DNA from: Gammaproteobacteria bacterium
GTDB lineage: Bacteria; Pseudomonadota; Gammaproteobacteria; Enterobacterales; Alteromonadaceae
Assembly (NCBI GenBank): GCA_018826295.1
Contig: JAHJZX010000021.1
Coordinates: 124,001 to 188,000 of the forward strand
Direction of reading: 5' to 3'
Length of the DNA stretch: 64,000 nucleotides
In this document: positions 19,335-29,080 of the stretch, piece by piece
How the letters are laid out: each line of letters begins with the position of its first letter
Position numbering within the stretch: the stretch's first letter is position 1
Program-made: the position numbers and the translations under genes
Notes under the pieces: generated by a model
Databases searched by the model: none
Seen by the model: the letters and a program-made list of their open reading frames with translations, nothing else
Told to the model about the DNA's origin: nothing

Positions 19335-19724
19335 ATGCAATTTCGCCTATTTGTAGTTACAACCTCCTTGTTTAGTGCGCTGGTAAGCTGCGCTGCATTG
19401 GGTACTGCAGAGCATAGTGCCAGAGTGCCGCTCGATCGTCTGCAAGCCTTAGCAAACGGCAACCCTGTTACACCTTTACCACCGGCATTTTCAGCGCAGG
19501 CAAAAAAAGGTATCGCCAGTGATCAGCTTGCCATGTATCTGGCAGGTGTTATCGACAGTGGCGAAGGGCAAAGCTGGTGCGTAGCGGCATCTGGTTTGCC
19601 ACCTCATGAAGTTAATCAGCAGCTGTTGGCGGAGATACAACGTGATTTGGAACAGAAGAAATCTACCGCTAACTCCGCAGTATTGCTGGCCAGCAAACTG
19701 AAAACTTTATTTCCGTGTAACTAA
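19335..19724 (+). CDS. Rap1a/Tai-family T6SS amidase immunity protein
   Basis: The 129-residue protein has a signal peptide and a Rap1a/Tai-like domain: A-M-Y-L-A-G-V-I-D near residue 66, W-C-V (C82), a P-x-x-V-x-x-Q block, and a C-terminal L-F-P-C (C128), the usual disulfide pair. The leader ends L-V-S-C (C19), which fits a lipobox, so it may be lipidated rather than freely periplasmic. It sits 18 bases upstream of a Tae4-like amidase and would neutralise that enzyme in the periplasm. The ribosome site is weak. No T6SS structural gene is in the window. Confidence 0.78.
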   Translation: MQFRLFVVTTSLFSALVSCAALGTAEHSARVPLDRLQALANGNPVTPLPPAFSAQAKKGIASDQLAMYLAGVIDSGEGQSWCVAASGLPPHEVNQQLLAEIQRDLEQKKSTANSAVLLASKLKTLFPCN

Positions 19725-19742
19725 CTTCAGTAAGGATACGTT

Positions 19743-20216
19743 ATGTCAGTTATCAAATACCAAGCCGTTGCAGATGCGTACGAAAAATACAATGTTTATA
19801 GCACCAGCGAACTTTATCAATTACTTGGCTGGGATGATCTAATCGGCCGGCCAGAGTGGGCTAATACTTGTGCCGTAAGAATGAGCCTGGCACTGATTGA
19901 GGCCGGCATGACAGTATCTGGCCGCGTACAGGTTAAGAAAGGTGATCTTAAAGGAAAATGGATCGAGCCGGGACAAAACCGTTTATCAGACTGGCTGATC
20001 CGCCACCTTGGCGAGCCGGAGGTTTTTCCTTTTGATACTAGCAGCGCTGCAGGCCCACAATCGCTGTACGGCAAAAAGGGCATAGTGTCGTTTATGCGTA
20101 TTCCCAGTTACTCGGGTGGCCATATCGACTTGCTGCAACCCTCCAACGACTACCTAACTTGCAGCCGCAGTTGTTATTTCACCGCTGATGAAGTGCGGTT
20201 TTGGCAGCTAAACTAG
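19743..20216 (+). CDS. Tae4-family type VI secretion amidase effector
   Basis: This 157-residue protein fits the Tae4 family, DL-endopeptidase-type amidases that cut peptidoglycan stem peptides in rival cells. The catalytic cysteine is C43 in N-T-C-A-V-R-M-S, the histidine is H127 in G-G-H-I-D-L, with D129 beside it. C140 and C144 resemble the family's C-terminal disulfide. The K-K-G-I-V-S-F block precedes the histidine as in Salmonella Tae4. There is no signal peptide, as expected for a T6SS cargo. GTAAGGAT supports the start. It is paired with the immunity gene just upstream, and both are flanked by the gcvP tail duplication. Confidence 0.85.
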   Translation: MSVIKYQAVADAYEKYNVYSTSELYQLLGWDDLIGRPEWANTCAVRMSLALIEAGMTVSGRVQVKKGDLKGKWIEPGQNRLSDWLIRHLGEPEVFPFDTSSAAGPQSLYGKKGIVSFMRIPSYSGGHIDLLQPSNDYLTCSRSCYFTADEVRFWQLN

Positions 20217-20251
20217 AGGCGTATTTATAACGCCCTTTGACTTTGATTATT

Positions 20252-20446
20252 CACGAGCGCCGTATGCCACCTTCCCCAGTAACCTTCGAGACAGAGAACA
20301 AGTTCTGGCCAACGGTAAGCTGTGTCGACGACGTGTACGGTGACCGTAACCTTAACTGCGCCTGCCCAAGCCCGGAAGCGTATCGCTAAACGGTTAGTTT
20401 TTATGCAGTAACAATAAAACCCCGGCCAGCGTGCCGGAGTTTTTTT
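20252..20446 (+). pseudogene. gcvP 3'-end fragment, copy 2, with its terminator
   Basis: Reading from 20252 to the TAA at 20387-20389, 32 of 45 codons match the gcvP C terminus, including E-N-K-F-W-P-T-V-S and the final [10 protein letters not shown]. It has no start of its own. A diverged terminator follows at the same distance as in copy 1 (57 bases after the stop), so the repeat includes the transcription end. It marks the right boundary of the Tae4/Tai4 insertion. The divergence implies an old event or import of a foreign gcvP end. Confidence 0.9.
20417..20446 (+). terminator. Terminator after the gcvP tail copy
   Basis: AACCCCGG and CCGGAGTT pair around CCAGCGTG, with one mismatch, followed by a run of seven T. 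It is the diverged counterpart of the gcvP terminator and would end tai4-tae4 transcription. Confidence 0.75.
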
Positions 20447-20493
20447 ATCGCTTAAATTGGCAATTGCGGTGTGTATTCTTTAAGGCTATGCTT

Positions 20494-20523
20494 TTGTCAT
20501 TACTGGCAATGACATCATATAAG
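20494..20523 (+). promoter_or_regulatory. Promoter with palindromic operator for the PIN/RHH toxin-antitoxin pair
   Basis: TTGTCA (20494-20499) and TATAAG (20518-20523) are separated by 18 bases. A dyad TGTCATT-N6-AATGACA (20495-20514) overlaps the -35 box and spacer. This is where an autorepressing ribbon-helix-helix antitoxin would bind. The -10 box ends 10 bases before the toxin ATG, so the transcript may be nearly leaderless. Confidence 0.6.
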
Positions 20524-20533
20524 CTATCATTTA

Positions 20534-20956
20534 ATGAAAGTTGTGGTAGATACCAATGTGCTGATCGCCGCTTTACTCGGTGGGAAAGGGCCTAATAGAG
20601 CAGTTATCCGATACTGTTTAACGGGTCGGTTGCTGCCTCAGTTAGCTGCAGCGTTGTATTTTGAATATGAAGATGTGTTTGAGCGGCAGACTGTATTAAC
20701 GCTATGTAAGTTGAACAGTGAGCAACGGCAGCTGTTTTTAGATGCCTTTTTATCTGTGTGTCAGTGGAATCAGCTTTATTTTCGCTGGCGTCCTAATTTG
20801 CGGGATGAAGGCGATAATCACCTGGTTGAACTTGCTGTAGCAAGTAATGCCAGATATTTGATAACGAACAACTTCAAAGACTTTCGTTTTGCTGAGTTAC
20901 GGTTTCCGGCTTTAGAAGTGATTAAGCCTGAACAGATTTTGGAGGTACTAAGATGA
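20534..20956 (+). CDS. PIN-domain toxin (putative ribonuclease)
   Basis: The 140-residue protein has the PIN layout of the COG1569 type: V-V-V-D-T-N-V-L-I-A-A-L at the N terminus (metal-binding Asp), an acidic E at the F-E-Y-E-D helix, D-E-G-D-N-H-L-V-E-L-A in the middle and a C-terminal L-I-T-N-N-x-K-D-F. PIN toxins cleave RNA, but the target is unknown. There is no clear ribosome site before the ATG, consistent with a leaderless message. The stop overlaps the antitoxin start as ATGA. The toxin gene precedes the antitoxin gene. Confidence 0.85.
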   Translation: MKVVVDTNVLIAALLGGKGPNRAVIRYCLTGRLLPQLAAALYFEYEDVFERQTVLTLCKLNSEQRQLFLDAFLSVCQWNQLYFRWRPNLRDEGDNHLVELAVASNARYLITNNFKDFRFAELRFPALEVIKPEQILEVLR

Positions 20957-21177
20957 CAACTCTTACAATCAGAATGCCGGACGACAAAGCCAGCAGGCTT
21001 AAAGCTCTGGCGCAAAGCCGCAATATCAGTGTTAATAAGCTTATAGAAGAGCTCTCTACCATTGCACTGACCGAATATGATGCCCAAGTCAGGTTTGAGG
21101 TACGTGCAGCGCGAGCTAACGCAACTCAGGGGCTGGCGCTGCTAGATGAGTTAGAAAAGGTGGAGTTGGCTGATTAA
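20953..21177 (+). CDS. Ribbon-helix-helix (CopG/Arc-like) antitoxin
   Basis: This 74-residue protein has the ribbon T-L-T-I-R-M-P-D at its N terminus, then two short helices with S-R-N-I-S-V-N-K-L-I-E-E-L, followed by an acidic tail likely to wrap the PIN toxin. GGAGG at 20941-20945 gives it a far better ribosome site than the toxin, which fits excess antitoxin. It overlaps the toxin by four bases and probably represses the palindromic promoter upstream. Confidence 0.85.
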   Translation: MTTLTIRMPDDKASRLKALAQSRNISVNKLIEELSTIALTEYDAQVRFEVRAARANATQGLALLDELEKVELAD

Positions 21178-21200
21178 GCGTTCGGCGAGTGCTAATCAAG

Positions 21201-21251
21201 CAGTGTTTAAAGCTGCCGCAGGTTTCTTTGCTGGAGTAGGGCAGATGCATC
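21201..21251 (-). pseudogene. creA 3'-end fragment (second copy)
   Basis: These 51 bases match 44 of 51 in the 3' part of the intact creA at 21608-21658. Read on the minus strand they give P-Y-S-S-K-E-T-C-G-S-F-K-H, against S-Y-S-T-K-E-T-S-G-S-F-K-H in creA. There is no start or complete reading frame. It lies just past the decayed yhaV, so prlF-yhaV remains are bracketed by creA tails, as the Tae4 pair is by gcvP tails. Confidence 0.78.
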
Positions 21252-21264
21252 GCGGAGTAGTTTT

Positions 21265-21473
21265 CTAACGCGGGAGTTTTGCGCCTCTTGCTGCTGTTAG
21301 CAGCGCATCCCAATCATCCGGCGGATTGCCCGACTTAAGCATCTTTGCAAAAACTTTGTAAGCGCCGGTTTTACTGGCAAATGCCCGCTTATAAGTATCT
21401 GATACTGCTGTGCTAAAAGTGGATGGCTATACCGCGTCCAGCCGTTAACGACTACCGGAACTTGATCAGCCAA
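21265..21473 (-). pseudogene. yhaV: Decayed YhaV-type toxin gene
   Basis: On the minus strand a frame from TTG at 21473 gives V-V-V-N-G-W-T-R-Y-S-H-P-L, like the YhaV N terminus. After a frame change near 21413 another frame gives Y-K-V-F-A-K-M-L-K-S-G-N-P-P-D-D-W-D-A-L, like the YhaV C terminus, ending in TAG at 21265. The middle of the family, about 80 residues, is missing. This is therefore a deleted and frameshifted remnant of the PrlF-YhaV RNase toxin. Confidence 0.75.
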
Positions 21474-21475
21474 GT

Positions 21476-21557
21476 TTATTCATCCTTAGCGGATAACGGT
21501 GTATTCAAATCAATATCAACATCTGCAACCAGGGAAGCTTCGCTTCGCTGCAACCGT
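21476..21557 (-). pseudogene. prlF: Remnant of a PrlF-type antitoxin
   Basis: Directly upstream of the yhaV remnant on the minus strand, a short frame ends S-L-V-A-D-V-D-I-D-L-N-T-P-L-S-A-K-D-E with TAA at 21476-21478. It resembles the acidic C terminus of PrlF (SohA), whose gene normally precedes and nearly overlaps yhaV. The DNA-binding AbrB-like part is absent and the fragment abuts the creA stop. The match is short; the call leans on its position next to yhaV. Confidence 0.55.
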
Positions 21558-21558
21558 T

Positions 21559-22011
21559 TCAGCGCGCTACATAAGCCTCTGTTCCCCACAGTGGCACGGT
21601 AGATAAGCTGTGTTTAAAGCTACCAGAGGTTTCTTTGGTGGAGTAGGACAGATACATCAGGGTTTGGTTTTCGGCATCAAAAATACGGCGTATTTTCATT
21701 GTTTTAAAAAAGATGCTTTTTGATTTGCTAAACAGCACTTCACCGTTTTTGCTTTTGTCTATGCTGGCAATCATTGCTGCAGTAATGGGGCCGGTTTGGC
21801 GGCAGGCGATAGAGCTGTCGGATGGATCAGAGAAGTCCAGATTGGCTTCGATACTGGATACATGGCAGGTAACGCCTGTTACCACCGGGTCGACCATAGC
21901 ATCGAGCTTGATATCCTTGGTAGTAAACACGCCCAGCGATACATCACCAACTTCGTTTTTATTACAGCCGCTAAGCATCAGTAGTAGTAATACAGCGTAA
22001 ATTGGGCGCAT
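21559..22011 (-). CDS. creA: CreA-family lipoprotein
   Basis: The 150-residue protein has CreA motifs: V-T-C-H-V-S near residue 47, S-I-A-C-R-Q-T-G-P-I, G-E-V-L-F and a C-terminal R-I-F-D-A-E-N-Q-T-L-M-Y-L-S-Y-S. The N terminus L-M-L-S-G-C-N is a lipobox, so it is probably lipidated, unlike the plain signal peptide of E. coli CreA. ATG at 22011 has AAAGGAG six bases upstream; an open frame back to 22191 is rejected. The last residues (G-T-E-A-Y-V-A-R) are unusual and may result from the toxin-antitoxin insertion beside the stop. Function is unknown. Confidence 0.85.
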   Translation of the reverse strand: MRPIYAVLLLLMLSGCNKNEVGDVSLGVFTTKDIKLDAMVDPVVTGVTCHVSSIEANLDFSDPSDSSIACRQTGPITAAMIASIDKSKNGEVLFSKSKSIFFKTMKIRRIFDAENQTLMYLSYSTKETSGSFKHSLSTVPLWGTEAYVAR

Positions 22012-22215
22012 GGTGGGGGCTCCTTTGGTTAAGTCTGTCGGTACAACTAATAACGCCATACTGCCATGTTGTGTGCTGACAAAAAAGCCAAACCACAATA
22101 GCGCAGACTTTATTTTTGATGCTGGCTTGTTTATTGTCTGGATTTGAATGGGATAAGTAACTTTGTGCAGTAAAAGCCTGATAAGATTCAACTATCTGCA
22201 CAGATAAGGTAAACA

Positions 22216-22527
22216 ATGAAAATAATCCGCAGTAAAGATTTTACCGCCAGCCGCGCCTGGGGCGCGTTGGATATTGCCAGTATGAATGGTATCACTACCC
22301 GGTTGCACTGGACTGATCAACCGTATAAATGGCATATCAATGACGGCGAAGAGGTATTTGTCGTGCTGGATGGCATAGTCGATATGCATTATCGCGAGGC
22401 TGGCACCGAGCAGGTTAGCCGTTTAGTTGCCGGTGATATTTTTTACGCCGGTATCGGTTGCGAGCATGTGGCCCACCCGGTAGGTGAAGCACGCATTTTA
22501 GTGGTAGAAACGGCTGGTAGTGTATAA
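22216..22527 (+). CDS. Cupin-domain protein
   Basis: This 103-residue protein is a single small beta-barrel. Cupin motif 1 is represented by W-H-I-N-D-G-E-E-V-F-V-V-L-D-G and motif 2 by A-G-D-I-F-Y-A-G-I-G-C-E-H. The histidines and glutamate fit a metal site. There is no signal peptide. Substrate and role cannot be inferred. It is divergent from creA and 54 bases upstream of a histidine phosphatase gene. Confidence 0.8.
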   Translation: MKIIRSKDFTASRAWGALDIASMNGITTRLHWTDQPYKWHINDGEEVFVVLDGIVDMHYREAGTEQVSRLVAGDIFYAGIGCEHVAHPVGEARILVVETAGSV

Positions 22528-22581
22528 CTGCTGTGCTAAAAAGCCGGCCTACTCAGGCGGCAACAGGGGATAAAGGAGACT

Positions 22582-23097
22582 ATGAAAAATATACCTAAAC
22601 TGCTGCTATCGTTGGCTGGCGCGTGCTTAATACTGGCTGGCCAGGTTAATGCCAGTACGGTTTATCTGGTACGGCATGCCGAAAAGTTGCCCGACGGCAA
22701 AGACCCGGCGCTGAGCCAGTGCGGCCTGGCCCGAGCAAAGGCGTTGGCAGACTATTTTTCTGATAAAGCACTTAATGCGGTTTATGCCACGCCGTACCAG
22801 CGTACACAGCAAACCGCCTCGCCGGTTGCGGCGGCTAAGCAACTTAGTGTAACCGCTTACGATCCGCGTGAGCCAAAGCAATTGCTTACGCAGCTAAGTG
22901 CACTTAGCCAGCCGGTTTTGATAGTCGGACATAGCAATACGGTACCGCAACTGGTTAGCTTATTAAGTGGGATAGAGATGGCGGCGCTAACAGAGCAGGA
23001 TTACAACTTGTTGTATCGGGTTGATTTGGCGGATCAGCCCAGCGTTACACTGATGCGACAAGCTTTTATCTGTGATGCACAAGCCGGTAAACCCTAA
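22582..23097 (+). CDS. Secreted histidine phosphatase (SixA/PGM-like)
   Basis: The 171-residue protein has a signal peptide (LLLSLAGACLILAGQVNA) and a histidine-phosphatase core. The catalytic motif is L-V-R-H-A-E-K (R31, H32). A second catalytic histidine is in V-G-H-S-N-T, and T-P-Y-Q-R-T-Q-Q-T is the conserved arginine block. A likely periplasmic phosphomonoesterase; the substrate is unknown. AAAGGAG supports the start. Confidence 0.85.
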   Translation: MKNIPKLLLSLAGACLILAGQVNASTVYLVRHAEKLPDGKDPALSQCGLARAKALADYFSDKALNAVYATPYQRTQQTASPVAAAKQLSVTAYDPREPKQLLTQLSALSQPVLIVGHSNTVPQLVSLLSGIEMAALTEQDYNLLYRVDLADQPSVTLMRQAFICDAQAGKP

Positions 23098-23128
23098 AAA
23101 AGCGCTGCTCCGCCAAAGGAGCAGCGCT
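23094..23128 (-). terminator. Terminator downstream of katG
   Basis: AGCGCTGCTCC and GGAGCAGCGCT form an 11-bp perfect stem around a six-base loop. On the minus strand a run of T follows, so it ends the katG transcript; on the plus strand no T tract follows. Confidence 0.85.
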
Positions 23129-23150
23129 ATTGGCGACTTAGCTTAGCCCG

Positions 23151-25403
<2,253 letters not shown>

Positions 25404-25678
25404 TATTGGCTTCCTTTAAGTTAAGGTGTCTTGATTGCATACAGTAAGGTCCTGATACTTATCAAAACTGCCTGCCAGCGCTTACAATATGCAGTGGCGT
25501 AGCAGCGTTTTTTCCAGGCAGATTTAGCAGGGCCTTATCCGCTTAGGAAAATGACAACAAAAAGAGTATAGTAAGACGCTGATTGTTTTATGCGAATTAA
25601 AGCGATTGCCTTAATCTATAATATCGATGTGTAACACGGGGCGGTTTCAGGTGCCGCCGAACTACAGGAAGTTTTGTA

Positions 25679-26239
25679 ATGCTAAAGGTTGCTACAACAG
25701 AAAGATTAAGCTTCTCCCTGCTGTCAGAGCAGGATGCAGAGCTGTTATTTGAAGTCGATCAGGATGAAGAAGTGATGCGCCACCTCAGTGGTGGTAAGTT
25801 AACCACGATGCAGGCCATTACCGATATATTTCTGCCGCGCATGGCACAGTACCGCAACCCGGAGCAAGGTTACGGCATTTGGCAGGTGCGCCGCTTAGCA
25901 GATAACGCTTATCTGGGCTGGGTACTGATCCGCCCTATGGGTTTTAATACTGCCAACCCAAGCCGTGATGATGTTGAGCTTGGCTGGCGTTTTAAGCGTG
26001 CGTTCTGGCGCCAGGGCTTTGCCAGTGAAGCCGCGGCAGCGGTTGCTGAAGCGGTGTTGGCAAACAATCGCAATGTGCAGTTTTTATCAGCTATTACCGT
26101 ACCCGATAACGCCGGCTCTATTGGTGTTATGCGTAAATTGGGCATGCAGTTTGTAAAACGGTATATGCACCAGGATGCGCTGGGTGAAGTAGACGCCGTG
26201 CTGTACCGCAAGGCAGTATCTATTGCTGAAGCCAGCTAA
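25679..26239 (+). CDS. GNAT-family N-acetyltransferase (RimJ/RimL-like)
   Basis: The 186-residue protein has the GNAT order: T-E-R-L-S-F at the N terminus, V-E-L-G-W-R-F and R-Q-G-F-A-S-E-A-A acetyl-CoA loop near 115-123, then N-A-G-S-I-G-V-M-R-K-L-G-M. It resembles RimJ/RimL-type enzymes that acetylate protein or small-molecule amines; the acceptor is unknown. It stands alone, about 105 bases upstream of the RNase J-like gene on the same strand. Confidence 0.85.
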   Translation: MLKVATTERLSFSLLSEQDAELLFEVDQDEEVMRHLSGGKLTTMQAITDIFLPRMAQYRNPEQGYGIWQVRRLADNAYLGWVLIRPMGFNTANPSRDDVELGWRFKRAFWRQGFASEAAAAVAEAVLANNRNVQFLSAITVPDNAGSIGVMRKLGMQFVKRYMHQDALGEVDAVLYRKAVSIAEAS

Positions 26240-26344
26240 GTAGCCTGATATTGCGCTGGTGGACAATCAAATTTGGTTGCCTGACGACGCTTTGGTATAT
26301 TAGCGGTTTGACGTATTGTAAAGACTAAGCAGCAGGTAGTTAAA

Positions 26345-27715
26345 TTGACTGCACCCGTACCGGAGCACCTGACGCCCGGACCAAACGATCTATGGTTTTT
26401 GCCCTTGGGTGGTTGCGGCGAAATAGGCATGAACCTGAACCTGTATGGCCATGCTGGTCAATGGCTGATGGTCGACTGTGGCGTGACCTTTTATAACCCG
26501 CTGCAGCCAACCCCCAGCCCGATAACCGCCGAAGTGCAGGCCGCCGATCCGGCCTTTATCAGCCAGCGCCGCGAGCAACTGTGCGGCATTATCATTACCC
26601 ACGCCCATGAAGACCATATTGGCGCTTTGCCATTTTTATGGCCGCGTTTTAACTGTCCGGTGTATTGCACGCCTTTTACCGCAGAGATTTTGCGGCGTAA
26701 ACTGGCACGCAGTGGTACATCACAGACTATGCCGATCATTGAAATTGCACCGGGTGGTACCTGCAATATAGGGCCGTTTTTAATTAACTGGCTTAATATT
26801 ACCCATTCGATACCCGAGCCGCAGGCACTGTTAATCAGTACCGCTGCCGGTAAGGTATTTCACACCGCCGACTGGAAGATGGATGCTGCACCCATTACCG
26901 GCCGGGCCTTTAAAAGTCAAGTATTTAAGCGTCTGGCAAAGCAGGGCATTACGGCGATGGTGTGTGATTCTACCAATGCCTTAAAGAGCGGCTTTTCGCT
27001 ATCAGAAACCGCCTGCTATCAGGCATTGTATGAGGTGATTTGTCAGGAAAAACAGCGCGTGGTGGTGAGTGGCTTTAGCAGTAACATCGGTCGGTTAATT
27101 AGCCTTGGCCGAATAGCCCAACGTACCGGGCGATATCTGGCGTTATTTGGTCGCGCCATGGAAAACATGGTTGGCGCGGCCCGGGTTTGCGGCTACTGGC
27201 CGGATGATATACCGCTGATTGACGCCAGCCATGTTGGTTACCTGCCGGCTGAAGAAGTGCTGGTTGCCGCCACTGGCAGCCAGGGGGAGCCCAAAGCGGC
27301 ATTAAGCCGGCTGGCCGAGCAGCGCCATCCACATTTATTGTTGCAAGAGCAAGACTTGGTGCTGTTTAGTGCCAATCTGATCCCGGGCAATGACATGCTG
27401 GTCAGCCGTTTGCTGGATAAACTTAAATTGCTAAAAGTGCGCACCCTGCAACCGGCGGACAGCTTATTACCTATTCATGTGTCGGGCCATCCAAATCAGG
27501 GCGAGCTGGACTTACTGTACCGCTATGTTAAGCCTGCTATCGCGGTACCTGTGCATGGCGAAGCCGGGCATATGCAGGCCAACGCTGCTGTTGCCCGCGC
27601 CGCTGGCGTGCCGGTGCAATTAACCGGGCAAAATGGTGATATTTTTGTGCTGGCGCCAAAGGCGCGGATCTGGCCTCAGGCTGTAACTACCGGCCGCATT
27701 GCAGCCGGGCACTAA
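26345..27715 (+). CDS. RNase J-like metallo-beta-lactamase-fold ribonuclease
   Basis: The 456-residue protein has the MBL zinc motif T-H-A-H-E-D-H-I-G-A-L-P near residue 87, a later F-H-T-A-D-W metal ligand, S-G-F-S-S-N-I-G and the RNase J/beta-CASP H-P-N-Q-G-E-L-D-L-L and V-P-V-H-G-E motifs. RNase J enzymes are 5' exo/endoribonucleases. The protein is shorter than typical RNase J (about 550), lacking most of a C-terminal domain. The start is TTG at 26345, without a strong ribosome site. It is monocistronic. RNase J-like genes are uncommon in enteric gammaproteobacteria. Confidence 0.8.
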   Translation: MTAPVPEHLTPGPNDLWFLPLGGCGEIGMNLNLYGHAGQWLMVDCGVTFYNPLQPTPSPITAEVQAADPAFISQRREQLCGIIITHAHEDHIGALPFLWPRFNCPVYCTPFTAEILRRKLARSGTSQTMPIIEIAPGGTCNIGPFLINWLNITHSIPEPQALLISTAAGKVFHTADWKMDAAPITGRAFKSQVFKRLAKQGITAMVCDSTNALKSGFSLSETACYQALYEVICQEKQRVVVSGFSSNIGRLISLGRIAQRTGRYLALFGRAMENMVGAARVCGYWPDDIPLIDASHVGYLPAEEVLVAATGSQGEPKAALSRLAEQRHPHLLLQEQDLVLFSANLIPGNDMLVSRLLDKLKLLKVRTLQPADSLLPIHVSGHPNQGELDLLYRYVKPAIAVPVHGEAGHMQANAAVARAAGVPVQLTGQNGDIFVLAPKARIWPQAVTTGRIAAGH

Positions 27716-27722
27716 TGGCTGT

Positions 27723-28922
27723 TCAGCCTGATTGGCTATCATTTAGGTAGAGTAGCGCCTGCTTGCTGGTTAATGCGCTAAATTGCGGTAAACAGGCAGA
27801 GTAGGGCCGATCCATATCCAGCGCGCTGTGTAAGGGTAAGGTGGCAATGCCACTGATGGCAATGTCGTAAACATTCGGCGTTTTAATCATGCGGGGTACA
27901 TCACGACTGCCAAACTGTGCGATAGACGGAATAAGTGGCCGCAGTCTGGCGATAAACAGATCAAGTAATTCTGTCGTGACGTCGCCACCAAAAATAATGG
28001 TCTGGCTGTTAAATACCGATTCCAGCATATGAATAGCAATGCGCATGGGCTCGGCGGCGTGTTCCAGCCATTTATCGATAAGCTGTGGTTGTTGCTGCAT
28101 CAGGCTTGTCAGGCTATCTAAATCCAGTTCGCTTTGCCGGCTTAACTGTTGCAGCGCACTTAGCGAGGCAAAATCATTTAACCGGCCCAGTTCGCCATCT
28201 TTGCTGCTGGTTTCAGCAGAAACGAAAATTTCGCCTAAATGCCCACTTAACTGGTTGTGGCCCAGCATAATGCGCCGGCCAAATACTACGGTAGATTCGA
28301 TTTGCCGGCCAAGATGCACATAAACAAAGCTGTTAAGGCCTTTGGCCTCGCCATAGAGCATATGGCAGGCGGCACAGGCTGAGGCGGTTGTTTCGAGCGT
28401 TACCGGTTGGCCACTGGTGTTGGCCAGCTGTTGCACAAAATCCAGCCTGGCCTGATGGTTGGGATAGTGCTGATCGGCCTGATCGGCAAAACTTAAGCCG
28501 ATACCTAATAAGGAAGCAATAGATAGCTGGTGCTGGCTAAGTAAAGTGATAACGGCCTGGTTAAGCGCCTGTGGCAAATCGTCGCTGCGCGCAATGCGAC
28601 TTTGCGCCAGTTTTTGGTTGGTCAGGTTAAAGAGCGCCAGTACGCAGTAATGCTCGAAAACTCTGATGCCAACGCTATAAGTACCGCTGGCGCATAATGC
28701 CAGCATCTTTGATGGCTTGCCAACGACACCGTCTTTTTTTACACCCACTTCAGTTACTAAGGCTGCCGCTAACAACTCATCGACCATATTGGTGATGGTT
28801 TGCTTGGTTAAACCGCTGATCCTGGCGATCTCGGCACGGGATATCGGGCTGAGTGTGGCGATGTATGACAATACCAGTCGTAAATTCAGAGCTTTGTTTT
28901 GTTTGGAATTCGATGCCAGCAA
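27723..28922 (-). CDS. ROK-family transcriptional regulator
   Basis: This 399-residue protein has an N-terminal winged helix (S-R-A-E-I-A-R-I-S-G-L-T-K-Q-T-I-T near residue 28-44) and a ROK sugar-binding domain (G-I-G-L-S-F-A-D-Q, G-H-L-G-E-I). The usual C-x-C-G-x-x-G-C-L-E zinc loop is replaced by E-T-S-S-K-D-G-E-L-G with no cysteine, so the zinc site is lost. It is divergent from the ABC-importer genes across about 160 bases and is the likely local repressor responding to the imported sugar. Confidence 0.85.
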   Translation of the reverse strand: MLASNSKQNKALNLRLVLSYIATLSPISRAEIARISGLTKQTITNMVDELLAAALVTEVGVKKDGVVGKPSKMLALCASGTYSVGIRVFEHYCVLALFNLTNQKLAQSRIARSDDLPQALNQAVITLLSQHQLSIASLLGIGLSFADQADQHYPNHQARLDFVQQLANTSGQPVTLETTASACAACHMLYGEAKGLNSFVYVHLGRQIESTVVFGRRIMLGHNQLSGHLGEIFVSAETSSKDGELGRLNDFASLSALQQLSRQSELDLDSLTSLMQQQPQLIDKWLEHAAEPMRIAIHMLESVFNSQTIIFGGDVTTELLDLFIARLRPLIPSIAQFGSRDVPRMIKTPNVYDIAISGIATLPLHSALDMDRPYSACLPQFSALTSKQALLYLNDSQSG

Positions 28923-29080
28923 GTCAGCATGCCCCCGTATTTATTCTGCGAAGATATTGTACGTAATATCCGAATGGTCGTCAGTTTTATTCTCCTTGTC
29001 AGTTAAGTAAAAATGATTGACATATAAAATCTAACCCCTACACTAAGTTGAAATGCCAACATAGAATAGTAGGGTTTTTG

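Noticed and set aside
18861-19340. 159-codon open frame opposite the gcvP end
   Set aside because: It is an antisense shadow of gcvP; the protein matches no family and the codon pattern follows gcvP.
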